A DNA stretch of 64,000 nucleotides from Microbacteriaceae bacterium 3FA27C10 (GTDB lineage: Bacteria > Actinomycetota > Actinomycetes > Actinomycetales > Microbacteriaceae): contig SCNI01000002.1 in assembly GCA_005502775.1 (NCBI GenBank), positions 124,001-188,000 on the forward strand, written 5' to 3'. Shown piece by piece: positions 47,237 to 56,956 of this stretch (the stretch's first letter is position 1; each line of letters starts with the position of its first letter). The notes beneath the pieces are model-generated. The model had not been told where the DNA came from. It searched no databases and was given only the letters and a program-made list of their open reading frames with translations. The translations under genes and the position numbers were made by a program.

Positions 47237-47896
47237 TCAGGATGCAGCCGACTGCGCGCCGCCGGTGGCGCCGGTCTTCGGGATGGTGAGCGGGATGAGG
47301 TCGCGGGGCGGCATCGGAGCGGTACCGCGCACCACGACGACGCTGCGGAACAGCTCCTCGACGGCGGCCTGCGCGGCCGGGTTCTGGATGGCCTCTCCGG
47401 CGATCACGCCGCGGAGGAGCCACCGCGGGCCGTCGACGCCGACGAAGCGGGCGATCCGCAGGCCCTGGGTGCCGTCGGGCGCGGTCGCCGGCACACCGGC
47501 CACCAGCTCGGGCCCGAAGACGCCGTTCTGAATCGTGCTCTGGCCGCCCTGCTTGAGGATCTGGTCTTCGATCTGCTCGCGGATCTCGTGCCAGAGACCC
47601 GACGACCGCGGCGCGGCGAAGGCCTGAACCTGCAGCGTCGATCCGGCGTAGTCGAGCCCGACCGCCACCACGCGGTTCGTGCCCTCCTCGACCTCGAGCC
47701 GAAGATGGAGTCCCTCTCGCGGAAGGATCTTGAGGCCGCCGAGATCGACGTAGGGTCGGGCCGGATTCGCCTCGGTGGCGTCGAAGGGGCCCGCGGTCGC
47801 CCGGTCCTCGGGCGCGGACTTGGCGTCGTTCGCGGCCTCGGGGAGGTCTGCGGCGTCGGGGTTGGACTCGTCGGGGACGATGTCGTTGTCGCTCAT
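47237..47896 (-). CDS. DUF3710 domain-containing protein
   Basis: A 219-residue actinobacteria-specific protein with an acidic, Asp/Ala-rich N-terminus (about 1-40) and a DUF3710 core starting ARPYVDLGGLKILPREGLHLRLE, with QVQAFAAPRSSGLWHEIREQI and FVGVDGPRWLLRGVI. Conserved directly downstream of dut in actinobacteria; function unknown. Its ATG overlaps the dut stop by 4 bp. Confidence 0.92.
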   Translation of the reverse strand: MSDNDIVPDESNPDAADLPEAANDAKSAPEDRATAGPFDATEANPARPYVDLGGLKILPREGLHLRLEVEEGTNRVVAVGLDYAGSTLQVQAFAAPRSSGLWHEIREQIEDQILKQGGQSTIQNGVFGPELVAGVPATAPDGTQGLRIARFVGVDGPRWLLRGVIAGEAIQNPAAQAAVEELFRSVVVVRGTAPMPPRDLIPLTIPKTGATGGAQSAAS

Positions 47897-48351
47897 GACT
47901 GGTTTCCGTTCGTTGACGACGAGTATCCGGTGGAGCCGAAGCCGCCCTCGCCCCGATGACTCCCGGGGAGCGTCGCGACGGGCACGAAGACGGCCCGTGT
48001 CACCGGCATCACGATCAGTTGCGCGATTCTGTCGCCGACGGCGATATCGTACGGCACCGAGCTGTCGGTGTTCAGGAGGGCGACCTTGATCTCGCCGCGG
48101 TACCCGGCGTCAACGGTTCCGGGCGAGTTCACCACGGTGATGCCGTGCTTGGCGGCGAGGCCGCTGCGCGGGACGACGAAGGCCACGTAGCCGTCGGGCA
48201 GCGCGATCGAGACGCCGGTGCCCACGGTCCGGCGTTGGCCGGGGGCGAGCGTGAGGGCCTCCGTCGAGAGCAGATCGGCCCCCGCATCGCCCGGGTGGGC
48301 GTAGACGGGCGGCTGCGGCGCGGTGATGAGGATCTCGACGGAAGAAGTCAC
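47893..48351 (-). CDS. dut: deoxyuridine 5'-triphosphate nucleotidohydrolase (dUTPase)
   Basis: Hydrolyses dUTP to dUMP, limiting uracil in DNA. The 152-residue trimeric dUTPase shows all five motifs: DAGADLLS, VPRSGLA, GTVDAGYRGEIKVALLN, DRIAQLIVMPV and RGEGGFGSTGYSS. GTG at 48351 gives the usual short N-terminus; a much longer in-frame reading to 48885 is rejected as antisense to DUF3093. It is divergent from DUF3093 (39-bp gap). Confidence 0.96.
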   Translation of the reverse strand: MTSSVEILITAPQPPVYAHPGDAGADLLSTEALTLAPGQRRTVGTGVSIALPDGYVAFVVPRSGLAAKHGITVVNSPGTVDAGYRGEIKVALLNTDSSVPYDIAVGDRIAQLIVMPVTRAVFVPVATLPGSHRGEGGFGSTGYSSSTNGNQS

Positions 48352-48390
48352 GAGTCGAGGGTAGTGCAGAAAGAATGATCGAATAGAGAC

Positions 48391-48846
48391 ATGCTGCACT
48401 ACCGGGAGAGACTCACTCCTGCCCTCTGGGTCTTCGTGTCCACCGCCCTGCTGATTCCGGCGAGCATCATCGTGCTCGCCCCCCTGCCGACCGTCGACGG
48501 CGTGCTGATCGGCAGCATCCTGGGCGTCGTGCTCTACCTCGGTGTGGTCGGGACGCTCGTCATCAGCGCGCCGCTGATCGAGGTCACCCCGGGCCAGGTG
48601 CGCGTGGGACCGGCGCGCATCCCGGCCGAGCTGGTGGGAGAATGCACGGCCTTCACGGGCGAGGAGGCGCGGGCCCAGCGGGGACCGCAGATGGACATGC
48701 GGGCCTGGTTGTGCATCCGCGGCTGGATCAAGCCGGTGGTGAAAATGCAAATCGCCGATCCGCTGGATCCGGCACCCTACTGGCTGGTGTCGACCCGGCG
48801 TCCCGGCGATTTCATCGATGCGGTGACGGCCTCCCGCGGAGCCTGA
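48391..48846 (+). CDS. DUF3093 membrane protein
   Basis: A 151-residue protein with YRERLTPALWVF at the N-terminus, two membrane helices (about 12-31 and 37-60), then an exposed domain with VRVGPARIPAELVG and a C-terminal PYWLVSTRRPGDF, hallmarks of DUF3093. Conserved next to dut in actinobacteria. Function unknown. Confidence 0.92.
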   Translation: MLHYRERLTPALWVFVSTALLIPASIIVLAPLPTVDGVLIGSILGVVLYLGVVGTLVISAPLIEVTPGQVRVGPARIPAELVGECTAFTGEEARAQRGPQMDMRAWLCIRGWIKPVVKMQIADPLDPAPYWLVSTRRPGDFIDAVTASRGA

Positions 48847-48889
48847 TCTCTCGACCGGCCCGCAGCGCGCCCTCCGCGCGGACACTCCT

Positions 48890-49183
48890 CTACGAGGCGC
48901 ACTCCACGCAGATGGCGCCGAGCTTCTCCTGGTGATCGATCTGCGAACGGTGCTTCACGAGGAAGCAGCTGATGCAGGTGAATTCGTCGGCCTGCGGAGG
49001 CAGGACGACGACATCCAGATCGAGATCCGAGAGGTCGGCTCCGGGCAGTTCGAAACCACCCGGGTTGTCGGCGTCATCGACATCTACGACGCCGGACATC
49101 TTGTCCGGAACTCGCTCCTTCAGCGCTTCGATCGAATCCGAGTCGTCATCGGTCTTACGCGGTGCGTCGTAATCAGTCGCCAT
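48890..49183 (-). CDS. DUF4193 domain-containing zinc-ribbon-like protein
   Basis: A 97-residue protein beginning MATDYDAPRKTDDD, with an acidic middle and a C-terminal FTCISCFLVKHRSQ ... AICVECA pattern, i.e. two CxxC pairs that could bind zinc. DUF4193 proteins are actinobacteria-specific and located in the dut-sigA neighbourhood. The second ATG (49183) matches homologues; 49189 is possible. Function unknown. Confidence 0.92.
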   Translation of the reverse strand: MATDYDAPRKTDDDSDSIEALKERVPDKMSGVVDVDDADNPGGFELPGADLSDLDLDVVVLPPQADEFTCISCFLVKHRSQIDHQEKLGAICVECAS

Positions 49184-49384
49184 GCCCATCCACTTCTTGA
49201 ATACAGCCCATTAACGAAATCGGCGGCGTTAGTTTGCATCAATCCTCCCGGAATAGCAAACCGTCGAATGAGCAATGAATACTCATGCCGCCCTCAACTT
49301 GCGGCACGCCACGAACATTCCCGGGATACCGGGGCCCGGCATGGCATCCTGTCTTCGAACAGTGACCTCTGGAGGCCTTTCACC

Positions 49385-50581
49385 ATGCAGGATTTGACGG
49401 TAATCGGAGTCGAGAACGGGGCGTTGGTCGTCTCGAGCGATGATGGCGAACGCTTTCGCATCGTCATCGACGAACTCCTCCAATCCCGGCTCCGCCAGGG
49501 CATCGCGTCCGCGCAGAGCGGAAAGAAGGTCTCACCCCGCGAGATCCAGACCCACATCCGCGCCGGGCTCTCCGCCTTCGAGGTCGCCGAGCTGACCGGT
49601 GCGGCCGTCGAGTACATCGAGCGTTTCGAGGGGCCGGTGGTGGCCGAGCGGCAGTTCATCGTGGAGTCCGCCCTGCGGGTCGCCGTGCAGCCCACCACGC
49701 CGGCCGATCCTCTCGGCGAGGAGCAGCTGTCGACCTTCGGCGACGCCATCGAGGAACGCCTCGAGAGCCTCGCGGCCGCCGACGTGCGCTGGGCGAGCTG
49801 GAAGGACGAGACCGGCTGGATCGTGAAGCTCACCTTCACCTCGCGCGAGATCGATCACGACGCCCGCTGGCAGTTCGACCCCAAGCGCCATGTCCTCACC
49901 CCGCTGAACAACGAGGCCACCACGCTCTCCCGCAACGGCGAGCTCACCGAGGGCCTGATCCCCCGGCTCCGGGCCGTGTCGACCCGCACCGAGGAGGACA
50001 CCCGCTTCGACAGCGGCGCCTTCTCCCCGCTCGAGCGGGTTCCGGCTCCGGATGCGCTGCCCAGCGAGCCCGTGCGGCTGCCCGCCGGCCCCGACGACGA
50101 ATCGATGGCCGAGACCCCGGCCGCCCCGGCGGTCGCTCCGGCTGCGCGCGCACCGAAGGAGACCACGCGTCCCTTCGACGCCTTCAACATCAAGCGCGCC
50201 CCCGACGACGCCGACACGGCCGATCACAACCAGACCGCCGACCTCCTCGAGGCGCTGAGGCGCCGCCGCGGCGAGCGGGAGGCGGCGGCGTTCGAACCGG
50301 CCGCCGCCGAGGAGCCGAGCGCCTTCGGCGGCCCGCGGCCGCTGCAGCCGCACACCGCCGAGCCGGCCGACACCCCGGTGGAGGTGCCGCTCGACGGCTT
50401 CGGACTCCTCGGCCTCGACACCGACGAACCCGCACGCCCGGCCCCCACCCCCGCCGCACCCGCCTCGTCATCGCCCGCTCCCGCCTCGGCGAAGCCGTCC
50501 TCGGCCAAGCGGCAGCGCGCCGCGATGCCGAGCTGGGACGAGATCGTGTTCGGCGCGCGCACCGACGACGACCCCGCCTGA
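49385..50581 (+). CDS. sepH: septation protein SepH
   Basis: FtsZ-assembly regulator conserved in actinobacteria. The 398-residue protein has the N-terminal DUF3071 domain with a helix-turn-helix (REIQTHIRAGLSAFEVAELTGAAVEYIERFEGPVVAERQF, about 55-95), a long Pro/Ala/Asp-rich linker, and a short conserved C-terminus (MPSWDEIVFG) known to contact FtsZ in Streptomyces. ATG 49385 follows a GGAGG site. The 195-bp upstream region is shared with divergent DUF4193. Confidence 0.92.
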   Translation: MQDLTVIGVENGALVVSSDDGERFRIVIDELLQSRLRQGIASAQSGKKVSPREIQTHIRAGLSAFEVAELTGAAVEYIERFEGPVVAERQFIVESALRVAVQPTTPADPLGEEQLSTFGDAIEERLESLAAADVRWASWKDETGWIVKLTFTSREIDHDARWQFDPKRHVLTPLNNEATTLSRNGELTEGLIPRLRAVSTRTEEDTRFDSGAFSPLERVPAPDALPSEPVRLPAGPDDESMAETPAAPAVAPAARAPKETTRPFDAFNIKRAPDDADTADHNQTADLLEALRRRRGEREAAAFEPAAAEEPSAFGGPRPLQPHTAEPADTPVEVPLDGFGLLGLDTDEPARPAPTPAAPASSSPAPASAKPSSAKRQRAAMPSWDEIVFGARTDDDPA

Positions 50582-50598
50582 GCTCGCGAGGAGTTCCG

Positions 50599-51744
50599 TC
50601 AGCGGGCGAACACTCCCGCACGGACGAGAGGGACGATCGTCTCCTCGGGCGTCATCGAGCCGTGCTGGCCGATCATGGACTGCCCGGTCTTGTCGTTGCC
50701 GCGCCCGTCGTAGTAGGCCACGAGTTTGCGGGCCGCCACGATCACGTCCCCGATCCGCGGCTCCACCTCCGGGTCGACCCGGCCGAACCAGCCGGCGGCG
50801 ATCGCCTCCTCACGCGTCGCGATCCAGGCGCGCCCTCCCTCGCTGCGGCGCCAGGCCTCCGCGAGCCGGCCCCGCGCATCCCGAGTCGCCTGCGCCCCCA
50901 GGTAGAGCTGCAGGCAGCGCGGGTCGCCGCCCACGTGCGCGACGCCCTCCACGAGCTCGGCCACACCGCCGAAGAGCACGTGCCCGGTGGCCGGCACGTC
51001 GACCACGCCGTGGTCGGCCGTGAGGAGCAGACCCTCGGATGCGCGCAGCGAGGCCGCGAACCGGCCGTACTCGGCGTCGAGCGTCTCGAGCGTGGCGAGC
51101 CAGCGGTCGGACTCCCAGCCCTTGGCGTGCGCGAGTTGGTCGAGCTCGGGGACGTAGAGGTACACCAGCCGGCGACCGCCCTCGTCGAAGAGCCGGCGGG
51201 CGGCAGCGAAGCGCTCGGCGATCGTGCCGGCGGAGACGTAGTCGGCGCCGCGGAGGATGGCGTGGGTGAGTCCCGAGTCGGCGTATTTGACCGGCCCGAT
51301 CGTATTGGACGGGATGCCGGCCTCCCGCAGCCCCTCGAAGACCGTGGGCAGCCGCTGCCAGGTGGCCGGGTCCATCCGCTCCGACCAGCCGGAGAGCTGG
51401 TTCAGCACGGCGCCTGCGGCCGGTACGAGGGCGCTGTAGCCCACGATGCCGTGCTCGCCGGGCGTACCGCCGGTGGTCAGGCTCGCCAGGGCCGCCGCCG
51501 TGGTGGTGGGGAAGCCGCTCGCCAGGGTGGAGCGTTTCGTCATGGCCGTGCTGAGCATCCGCGCATGGCCGGCTCGCGCCCGCAGCGCTGCGGCGCCGAG
51601 ACCGTCGACCAGCACCACGGCGATGCGCTCCGCCGCCGGAAGATCCAGTCGGTTCGGTTCGCCGTCGAAGGAGCGCACGCAACTCGGCAACACGTCGGCG
51701 AGCGTCAGCTCGTCGGGCTGCCGCGTCGGTAGCATTGTGGACAT
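50599..51744 (-). CDS. alkaline-phosphatase-superfamily protein (nucleotide pyrophosphatase/phosphodiesterase-like)
   Basis: A 381-residue metal-dependent phosphohydrolase. It shows the metal-binding Asp in IAVVLVDGLGAAALRA, the catalytic Thr in LASGFPTTTAAALASLTTG, and LLTADHGVVDVP near residue 270. No signal peptide is evident, so it is probably cytoplasmic. ATG 51744 is preferred over 51810. It is divergent from parC and convergent with sepH (17-bp gap). Substrate unknown. Confidence 0.9.
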   Translation of the reverse strand: MSTMLPTRQPDELTLADVLPSCVRSFDGEPNRLDLPAAERIAVVLVDGLGAAALRARAGHARMLSTAMTKRSTLASGFPTTTAAALASLTTGGTPGEHGIVGYSALVPAAGAVLNQLSGWSERMDPATWQRLPTVFEGLREAGIPSNTIGPVKYADSGLTHAILRGADYVSAGTIAERFAAARRLFDEGGRRLVYLYVPELDQLAHAKGWESDRWLATLETLDAEYGRFAASLRASEGLLLTADHGVVDVPATGHVLFGGVAELVEGVAHVGGDPRCLQLYLGAQATRDARGRLAEAWRRSEGGRAWIATREEAIAAGWFGRVDPEVEPRIGDVIVAARKLVAYYDGRGNDKTGQSMIGQHGSMTPEETIVPLVRAGVFAR

Positions 51745-51827
51745 TCGGCCAAGTCTGGCACACGACCCTCCGCTCCCACCCGCCGCCCAGCCGGCTCCGG
51801 ATGGCAGCACGCTCGAGAAAAACAGGA

Positions 51828-54299
51828 ATGACAGCAGCCACGAACGATCCCTCTGCAGGCGCCGGCGGAACGAGCGTCGAGAAGATCCTCGACGTCGACG
51901 TCTCCACGGAGATGCAGGACTCGTTCCTCGAGTACGCCTATTCCGTCATCTACTCCCGGGCCCTGCCGGATGCGCGCGATGGCATGAAGCCGGTGCAGCG
52001 CCGCATCCTCTACATGATGAGCGAGATGGGCCTGCGCCCCGATCGCGGGCACGTGAAGAGCGCCCGCGTGGTGGGCGAGGTGATGGGCAAGCTGCACCCG
52101 CACGGTGACACCGCCATCTACGACGCCCTCGTGCGGCTCGCCCAGTCGTGGACCATGCGCGTTCCGCTCATCGACGGCCACGGCAACTTCGGATCTCTCG
52201 ACGACGGCCCCGCAGCACCGCGCTACACCGAGGCCCGCCTCGACGCGGTGGCCATGGCCATGGTGGAGGGGCTCGACGAGGACGTCGTCGACTTCGTGCC
52301 CAACTACGACAACCAGCTCACCCAGCCCGACGTGCTGCCCGCCGCCATCCCGAACCTGCTGGTGAACGGCGCGAGCGGCATCGCGGTGGGCATGGCCACG
52401 AACATGGCGCCGCACAACCTCATCGAGGTCGTGGCCGGTGCACGCTACCTGATCGAGCATCCGGACGCCACGCTCGACGACCTGATGTCGTTCATCCCCG
52501 GGCCCGATCTGCCGGGCGGCGGCACGATCGTGGGCCTCGCCGGCGTGCGCGACGCCTACGAGAGCGGCCGCGGCGCCTTCAAGACCCGCGCCAAGGTGAC
52601 CGTCGAGAACCTCAGCGCCCGCAAGACCGGGCTCGTGGTGACCGAGCTGCCCTATCTCGTCGGCCCTGAGAAGGTGATCGCCAAGATCAAGGACGGCGTG
52701 ACCTCGAAGAAGATCCAGGGCATCAGCGACGTCACCGACCTCACCGACCGCACCAACGGGCTGCGCCTGGTCATCGGCATCAAGACCGGTTTCAACCCGG
52801 ATGCGGTGCTCGAGCAGCTCTACAAGCTCACCCCGCTCGAAGACAACTTCAGCATCAACAACGTCGCGCTCGTCGACGGCGGACCGCTGACCCTCGGCCT
52901 CCGCGACCTCCTCGTCGTGTACGTCAACCACCGCATCGACGTGGTGACCCGGCGCACGCGCTACCGCCTCGACCGGCGGCGCGAGCGGCTGCACCTGGTC
53001 GAGGGCCTCCTGATCGCCATCCTCGACATCGACGAGGTGATCCAGGTCATCCGCACCAGCGACGACACGGATGCCGCCCGCACCCGCCTGATCGAGGTGT
53101 TCGAGCTGAGCGTGCTGCAGGCCGACTACATCCTCGAGCTGCGCCTGCGCCGGCTCACCCGGTTCTCGCGCATCGAGCTCGAGGCCGAGCGCGACAAGCT
53201 GCGCGAGGAGATCGCCTTCCTCGAACAGCTCCTCGCGAGCCCGGCGCTGCTGCGCAAGACGGTCTCCGACGAGCTCGAGGAGATGGCCGAGAAGTTCGGC
53301 ACGCCGCGGCGGACGCTGCTCACCGAGGCCCGGCCCGCGCTCGCCACGGCCTCGAAGCGCGCGCAACCCGTGCTCGAGGTGGCCGACGTGCCCTGCACGG
53401 TCTACCTCAGCACCACGGGCCGCGTCGTGCGGGTCGACCGCGAGGGAGACGAGGAGGCCGAGGGCCCGGCCGTCAACGTGCGCCGCAGCAAGCACGACGC
53501 CCTGCGCAGCGAGGTCGAGACCACCCGGCGCGGCGAAGTCGGCGCGGTGACCGACACCGGTCGCCTCATCCGGATGCCCGTGATGGACCTGCCGGCCGTG
53601 CCGGTGAACTCGGTTCAACTGGCCGCCGGGGTGAAGGTGGGCGACTACCTCGCTCTCGACGGCAAGCGCGAGCACGTGGTGGGACTCGTCTCCCTGAGCT
53701 CCGAGGTGCCGATCGCGATCGGCACGAGACAGGGTGTAGTCAAGCGCGTGGCCGCCGGCGCCTACCCGGCCAAGCCCGACTTCGAGGTCATCGCACTGAA
53801 GCCCGGCGACGCCGTGGTGGGCGTGGCCCAGCACTCCGAAGACGACGAGCTCGTGTTCATCACCTCGGATGCCCAGCTGCTGCGCTTCTTCCAGGCGAGC
53901 GTGCGGCCGCAGGGCGTGGCGGCGGGCGGCATGGCCGGCATCAACCTCGGCGCGGGCGCCTCCGTCATCTGGTTCGGCTCGGTTCCCGACTCGGGCGATG
54001 CCGTGGTGGTGACCGTCTCGGGCAGTACCTCCACGCTCGCGGGCACGGATGCGGGAGCCGGCAAGGTGTCCGACTTCACGGAGTTCCCGCCGAAAGGCCG
54101 CGCCACCGGCGGCGTGCGCGCGCACCGCTTCCTCAAGGGCGAAGACGTGCTGACCGTGGCCTGGGCCGGCGCGGCGCCGGCGCTCGCCGTGGGTCCCGAC
54201 GGCGCCGCCCGGGTGCTCCCGGAGGCCGGAGCCAAGCGCGACGCCTCCGGCACTCCCCTCGCCGCCCTCATCGGGTCGATCGGGTCGGCCCGCAGCTGA
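51828..54299 (+). CDS. parC: DNA topoisomerase IV subunit A (GyrA/ParC family)
   Basis: Type IIA topoisomerase A subunit that cuts and rejoins DNA. The 823-residue protein has [20 protein letters not shown], the quinolone-pocket region [29 protein letters not shown], active-site Tyr133 in [10 protein letters not shown], a coiled-coil dimerisation region, and a C-terminal beta-pinwheel. No clear GyrA box (QRRGGKG) is visible, favouring ParC over GyrA. parE follows after a DUF7455 gene on the other strand. ATG 51828 has an ACAGGA site close upstream. Confidence 0.9.
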   Translation: MTAATNDPSAGAGGTSVEKILDVDVSTEMQDSFLEYAYSVIYSRALPDARDGMKPVQRRILYMMSEMGLRPDRGHVKSARVVGEVMGKLHPHGDTAIYDALVRLAQSWTMRVPLIDGHGNFGSLDDGPAAPRYTEARLDAVAMAMVEGLDEDVVDFVPNYDNQLTQPDVLPAAIPNLLVNGASGIAVGMATNMAPHNLIEVVAGARYLIEHPDATLDDLMSFIPGPDLPGGGTIVGLAGVRDAYESGRGAFKTRAKVTVENLSARKTGLVVTELPYLVGPEKVIAKIKDGVTSKKIQGISDVTDLTDRTNGLRLVIGIKTGFNPDAVLEQLYKLTPLEDNFSINNVALVDGGPLTLGLRDLLVVYVNHRIDVVTRRTRYRLDRRRERLHLVEGLLIAILDIDEVIQVIRTSDDTDAARTRLIEVFELSVLQADYILELRLRRLTRFSRIELEAERDKLREEIAFLEQLLASPALLRKTVSDELEEMAEKFGTPRRTLLTEARPALATASKRAQPVLEVADVPCTVYLSTTGRVVRVDREGDEEAEGPAVNVRRSKHDALRSEVETTRRGEVGAVTDTGRLIRMPVMDLPAVPVNSVQLAAGVKVGDYLALDGKREHVVGLVSLSSEVPIAIGTRQGVVKRVAAGAYPAKPDFEVIALKPGDAVVGVAQHSEDDELVFITSDAQLLRFFQASVRPQGVAAGGMAGINLGAGASVIWFGSVPDSGDAVVVTVSGSTSTLAGTDAGAGKVSDFTEFPPKGRATGGVRAHRFLKGEDVLTVAWAGAAPALAVGPDGAARVLPEAGAKRDASGTPLAALIGSIGSARS

Positions 54300-54320
54300 G
54301 GCGTCGGTCCACGAACGAAC

Positions 54321-54364
54321 GAAGAAGGCCCGCACCGCGATCTCTCGCGGGGCGGGCCTTCTTC
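54321..54364. terminator. terminator between parC and the DUF7455 gene
   Basis: GAAGAAGGCCCGC (54321-54333) pairs perfectly with GCGGGCCTTCTTC (54352-54364); an inner CGCGA/TCGCG stem closes the loop. A/T-rich outer arms allow termination in both directions. Confidence 0.8.
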
Positions 54365-54382
54365 GGTCTGGATCGGACGGGC

Positions 54383-54616
54383 CTACGGGCGGTCGTTCAG
54401 CTTCGCCGACTCGTCGTGCCATCCGGTGGCCACCTGGGAAAGCTTCTCCTGGTATTTGCGGCCGTGGTGGGCGCAGAACAGGAGCTCACCCCCCGAGGGC
54501 ATGTCGACCCGGATGTAGGCCTGGGCTCCGCAGCTGTCGCAGCGGTCGGCCGCGGTGAGCTGATAGACGTTCTCCAGATCGGAAACAGTGCTGTTATCCG
54601 CTGCAACTGACTGCAT
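54383..54616 (-). CDS. DUF7455 zinc-ribbon-like protein
   Basis: A 77-residue actinobacterial protein with YQLTAADRCDSCGAQAYIRV and LLFCAHHGRKYQEKL, i.e. CxxC plus CxHH that could bind zinc. Orthologues occur beside parE or sigA in many actinobacteria; function unknown. ATG 54616 has an AAGGAG site at a proper distance, so the longer start at 54667 is rejected. Confidence 0.9.
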   Translation of the reverse strand: MQSVAADNSTVSDLENVYQLTAADRCDSCGAQAYIRVDMPSGGELLFCAHHGRKYQEKLSQVATGWHDESAKLNDRP

Positions 54617-54827
54617 CTTCTGCTCCTTAAGCGACTCGAACGGTGACGGGCTGGTAGTGCCATCCAAGCACTCTTCTGTAACGCCTATGCGTCAATCACC
54701 TGTGTTTCGCTGTACGCGTAGTGGGAATACGGGGGCTGTGTCGTGGCCGGGCGGTGTCGCCGGCGGCGGTTAGCCTTGGTGGTTGGAACGCCTGGCCGTT
54801 CCGCAGTCCTACCCCGAAGGAGACCCG

Positions 54828-56918
54828 GTGGCCTCACCGTCCGACTACTCTGCCCGGCACCTGTCCGTTCTCGAAGGCCTCGAGGCGGTGCGCAAGCGCC
54901 CCGGCATGTACATCGGCTCCACCGACTCACGCGGTCTCATGCACTGCCTCTGGGAGATCATCGACAACTCGGTCGACGAGGCTCTCGGCGGCTTCGGAAC
55001 GAGCATCGACATCCGTCTGCACTCCGACGGCAGCGTGGAGGTGCGCGACACCGCGCGCGGCATCCCGGTCGACATCGAGCCGAAGACGGGTCTCTCGGGC
55101 GTCGAGGTCGTGTTCACCAAGCTGCACGCCGGGGGAAAGTTCGGCTCGGGCTCCTATGCGGCATCCGGTGGTCTGCACGGCGTCGGCGCCTCCGTCGTCA
55201 ATGCACTCTCGGAGCGGCTCGACGTCGAGGTCGACCGCGACGGCAAGACCTGGGCCATGTCGTTCCACCGTGGTGAGCCCGGCATCTTCGCCGACACGGC
55301 GAAGGGCGAGCCGAGCCCGGATGCGCCGTTCACGCCGTTCGAGAAGAAGAGCGAGCTGCGGGTGGTCGGCAAGGTCGCCAAGGGCGTCACCGGCACCCGG
55401 GTGCGCTACTGGGCCGACCGTCAGATCTTCACCAAGGGCGCCGAGTTCCAGACCGACGACCTCCTCGTGCGCGCCCGGCAGACGGCTTTCCTCGTGCCCG
55501 GCCTCCGCATCGCGATCGACGACGAGCGCGGCGAGGAACCCCGTGCCGAGTCGTTCCAGTTCGAAGGCGGCATCTCCGAGTTCGTCGAGCATCTCTCTCC
55601 CGACGCCCCGCTCACCGACATCTGGCGCATCACCGGAACGGGCAGCTTCACCGAGACCGTCCCCGTTCTCTCGGAGTCGGGTGCCATGCTCCCCACCGAG
55701 CTCACGCGCGAGTGCACCGTCGACCTCGCGATGCGCTGGGGCATCGGCTACGACACCACCTTCCGCAGCTTCGTGAACATCATCTCCACCCCGAAGGGCG
55801 GCACCCACCAGGCCGGCTTCGAGGCCGGTCTGCTGCGCTTCCTGCGCACCACGGTGGAGGCCAACGCCCGCCGCCTCAAGGTGGGCAACGACAAGCTCGA
55901 CAAAGAAGACGTGCTCGCCGGCCTCACCGCCGTACTCACGGTGCGCCTGCCCGAGCCGCAGTTCGAGGGGCAGACGAAGGAGGTGCTCGGCACCCCGGCC
56001 GTGCGCAACATCGTGTCGACCGTGCTCACCAAGGGCCTCGCGGAGCGCTTCTCGTCGACCAAGCGCGACGACAAGGCGCAGTCCTCGCTCGTGCTCGACA
56101 AGGTGGTGGCCGAGATGAAGTCGCGCATCTCGGCGCGGGCGCACAAAGAGACGCAGCGCCGCAAGAACGCGCTGGAGTCCTCATCCCTGCCGGCGAAGCT
56201 CGTCGACTGCCGCAGCTCCGACGTCACCAACAGCGAGCTCTTCATCGTGGAGGGCGACTCGGCCCTCGGCACGGCGAAGCTCGCTCGCAACAGCGAGTTC
56301 CAAGCCCTGCTGCCCATCCGCGGCAAGATCCTCAACGTGCAGAAGGCCTCGGTGGCCGACATGCTCTCGAACGCCGAGTGCGCCTCCATCATCCAGGTGA
56401 TCGGGGCCGGATCCGGGCGCTCCTTCGACCTCTCCGCGGCGCGCTACGGCAAGATCATCCTGATGAGCGACGCGGATGTCGACGGCGCCCACATCCGCAC
56501 CCTGCTGCTCACGCTGTTCTTCCGTTACATGCGGCCGCTGATCGAAGACGGCCGGGTCTACGCTGCGGTGCCTCCGCTGCACCGCGTGGTGGCGATCAAC
56601 CCCGGCTCGAAGCCCAACGAGACCGTCTACACCTACTCCGAAGCCGAGCTGCAGGGCGTGCTGGCCGGGCTCAAGAAGTCGGGCCGCAAGTACCAGGACC
56701 CGATCCAGCGCTACAAGGGCCTCGGGGAGATGGATGCCGACCAGCTCGCGTCCACGACGATGGACAAGCGCTACCGCACCCTCCGCCGGGTGGGTGTGGC
56801 CGACGCGGCCATCGCCGAGAAGATGTTCGAACTGCTGATGGGCGACGAGGTGCCGCCGCGCAAGGAGTTCATCATCCAGGGCTCCGACAAGCTCTCGCGC
56901 GACCGCATCGACGTGTAG
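54828..56918 (+). CDS. parE: DNA topoisomerase IV subunit B (GyrB/ParE family)
   Basis: ATPase subunit partnering ParC. The 696-residue protein has the GHKL domain (VRKRPGMYIGSTDSRGLMH, IIDNSVDEAL, GGLHGVGASVVNAL), transducer, TOPRIM metal site EGDSALGTAKLARN, and DADVDGAHIRTLLLTLFFRYM with YKGLGEMDADQL near the C-terminus. GTG 54828 has a GAAGGAG site. The 211-bp upstream gap, shared with DUF7455, must carry its promoter. It is convergent with gatD. Confidence 0.92.
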   Translation: MASPSDYSARHLSVLEGLEAVRKRPGMYIGSTDSRGLMHCLWEIIDNSVDEALGGFGTSIDIRLHSDGSVEVRDTARGIPVDIEPKTGLSGVEVVFTKLHAGGKFGSGSYAASGGLHGVGASVVNALSERLDVEVDRDGKTWAMSFHRGEPGIFADTAKGEPSPDAPFTPFEKKSELRVVGKVAKGVTGTRVRYWADRQIFTKGAEFQTDDLLVRARQTAFLVPGLRIAIDDERGEEPRAESFQFEGGISEFVEHLSPDAPLTDIWRITGTGSFTETVPVLSESGAMLPTELTRECTVDLAMRWGIGYDTTFRSFVNIISTPKGGTHQAGFEAGLLRFLRTTVEANARRLKVGNDKLDKEDVLAGLTAVLTVRLPEPQFEGQTKEVLGTPAVRNIVSTVLTKGLAERFSSTKRDDKAQSSLVLDKVVAEMKSRISARAHKETQRRKNALESSSLPAKLVDCRSSDVTNSELFIVEGDSALGTAKLARNSEFQALLPIRGKILNVQKASVADMLSNAECASIIQVIGAGSGRSFDLSAARYGKIILMSDADVDGAHIRTLLLTLFFRYMRPLIEDGRVYAAVPPLHRVVAINPGSKPNETVYTYSEAELQGVLAGLKKSGRKYQDPIQRYKGLGEMDADQLASTTMDKRYRTLRRVGVADAAIAEKMFELLMGDEVPPRKEFIIQGSDKLSRDRIDV

Positions 56919-56956
56919 CGAAAACACACGGCCGGCCCCGTGCGCAAGTTGTGGGG

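Noticed and set aside
51705-54422. 905-codon minus-strand open frame opposite parC
   Set aside because: Antisense shadow of parC with no family motifs.
56919-56956. GGCCGGCC-containing repeat between parE and gatD as a terminator
   Set aside because: Arms are short with mismatches and no T-run; too weak to annotate.
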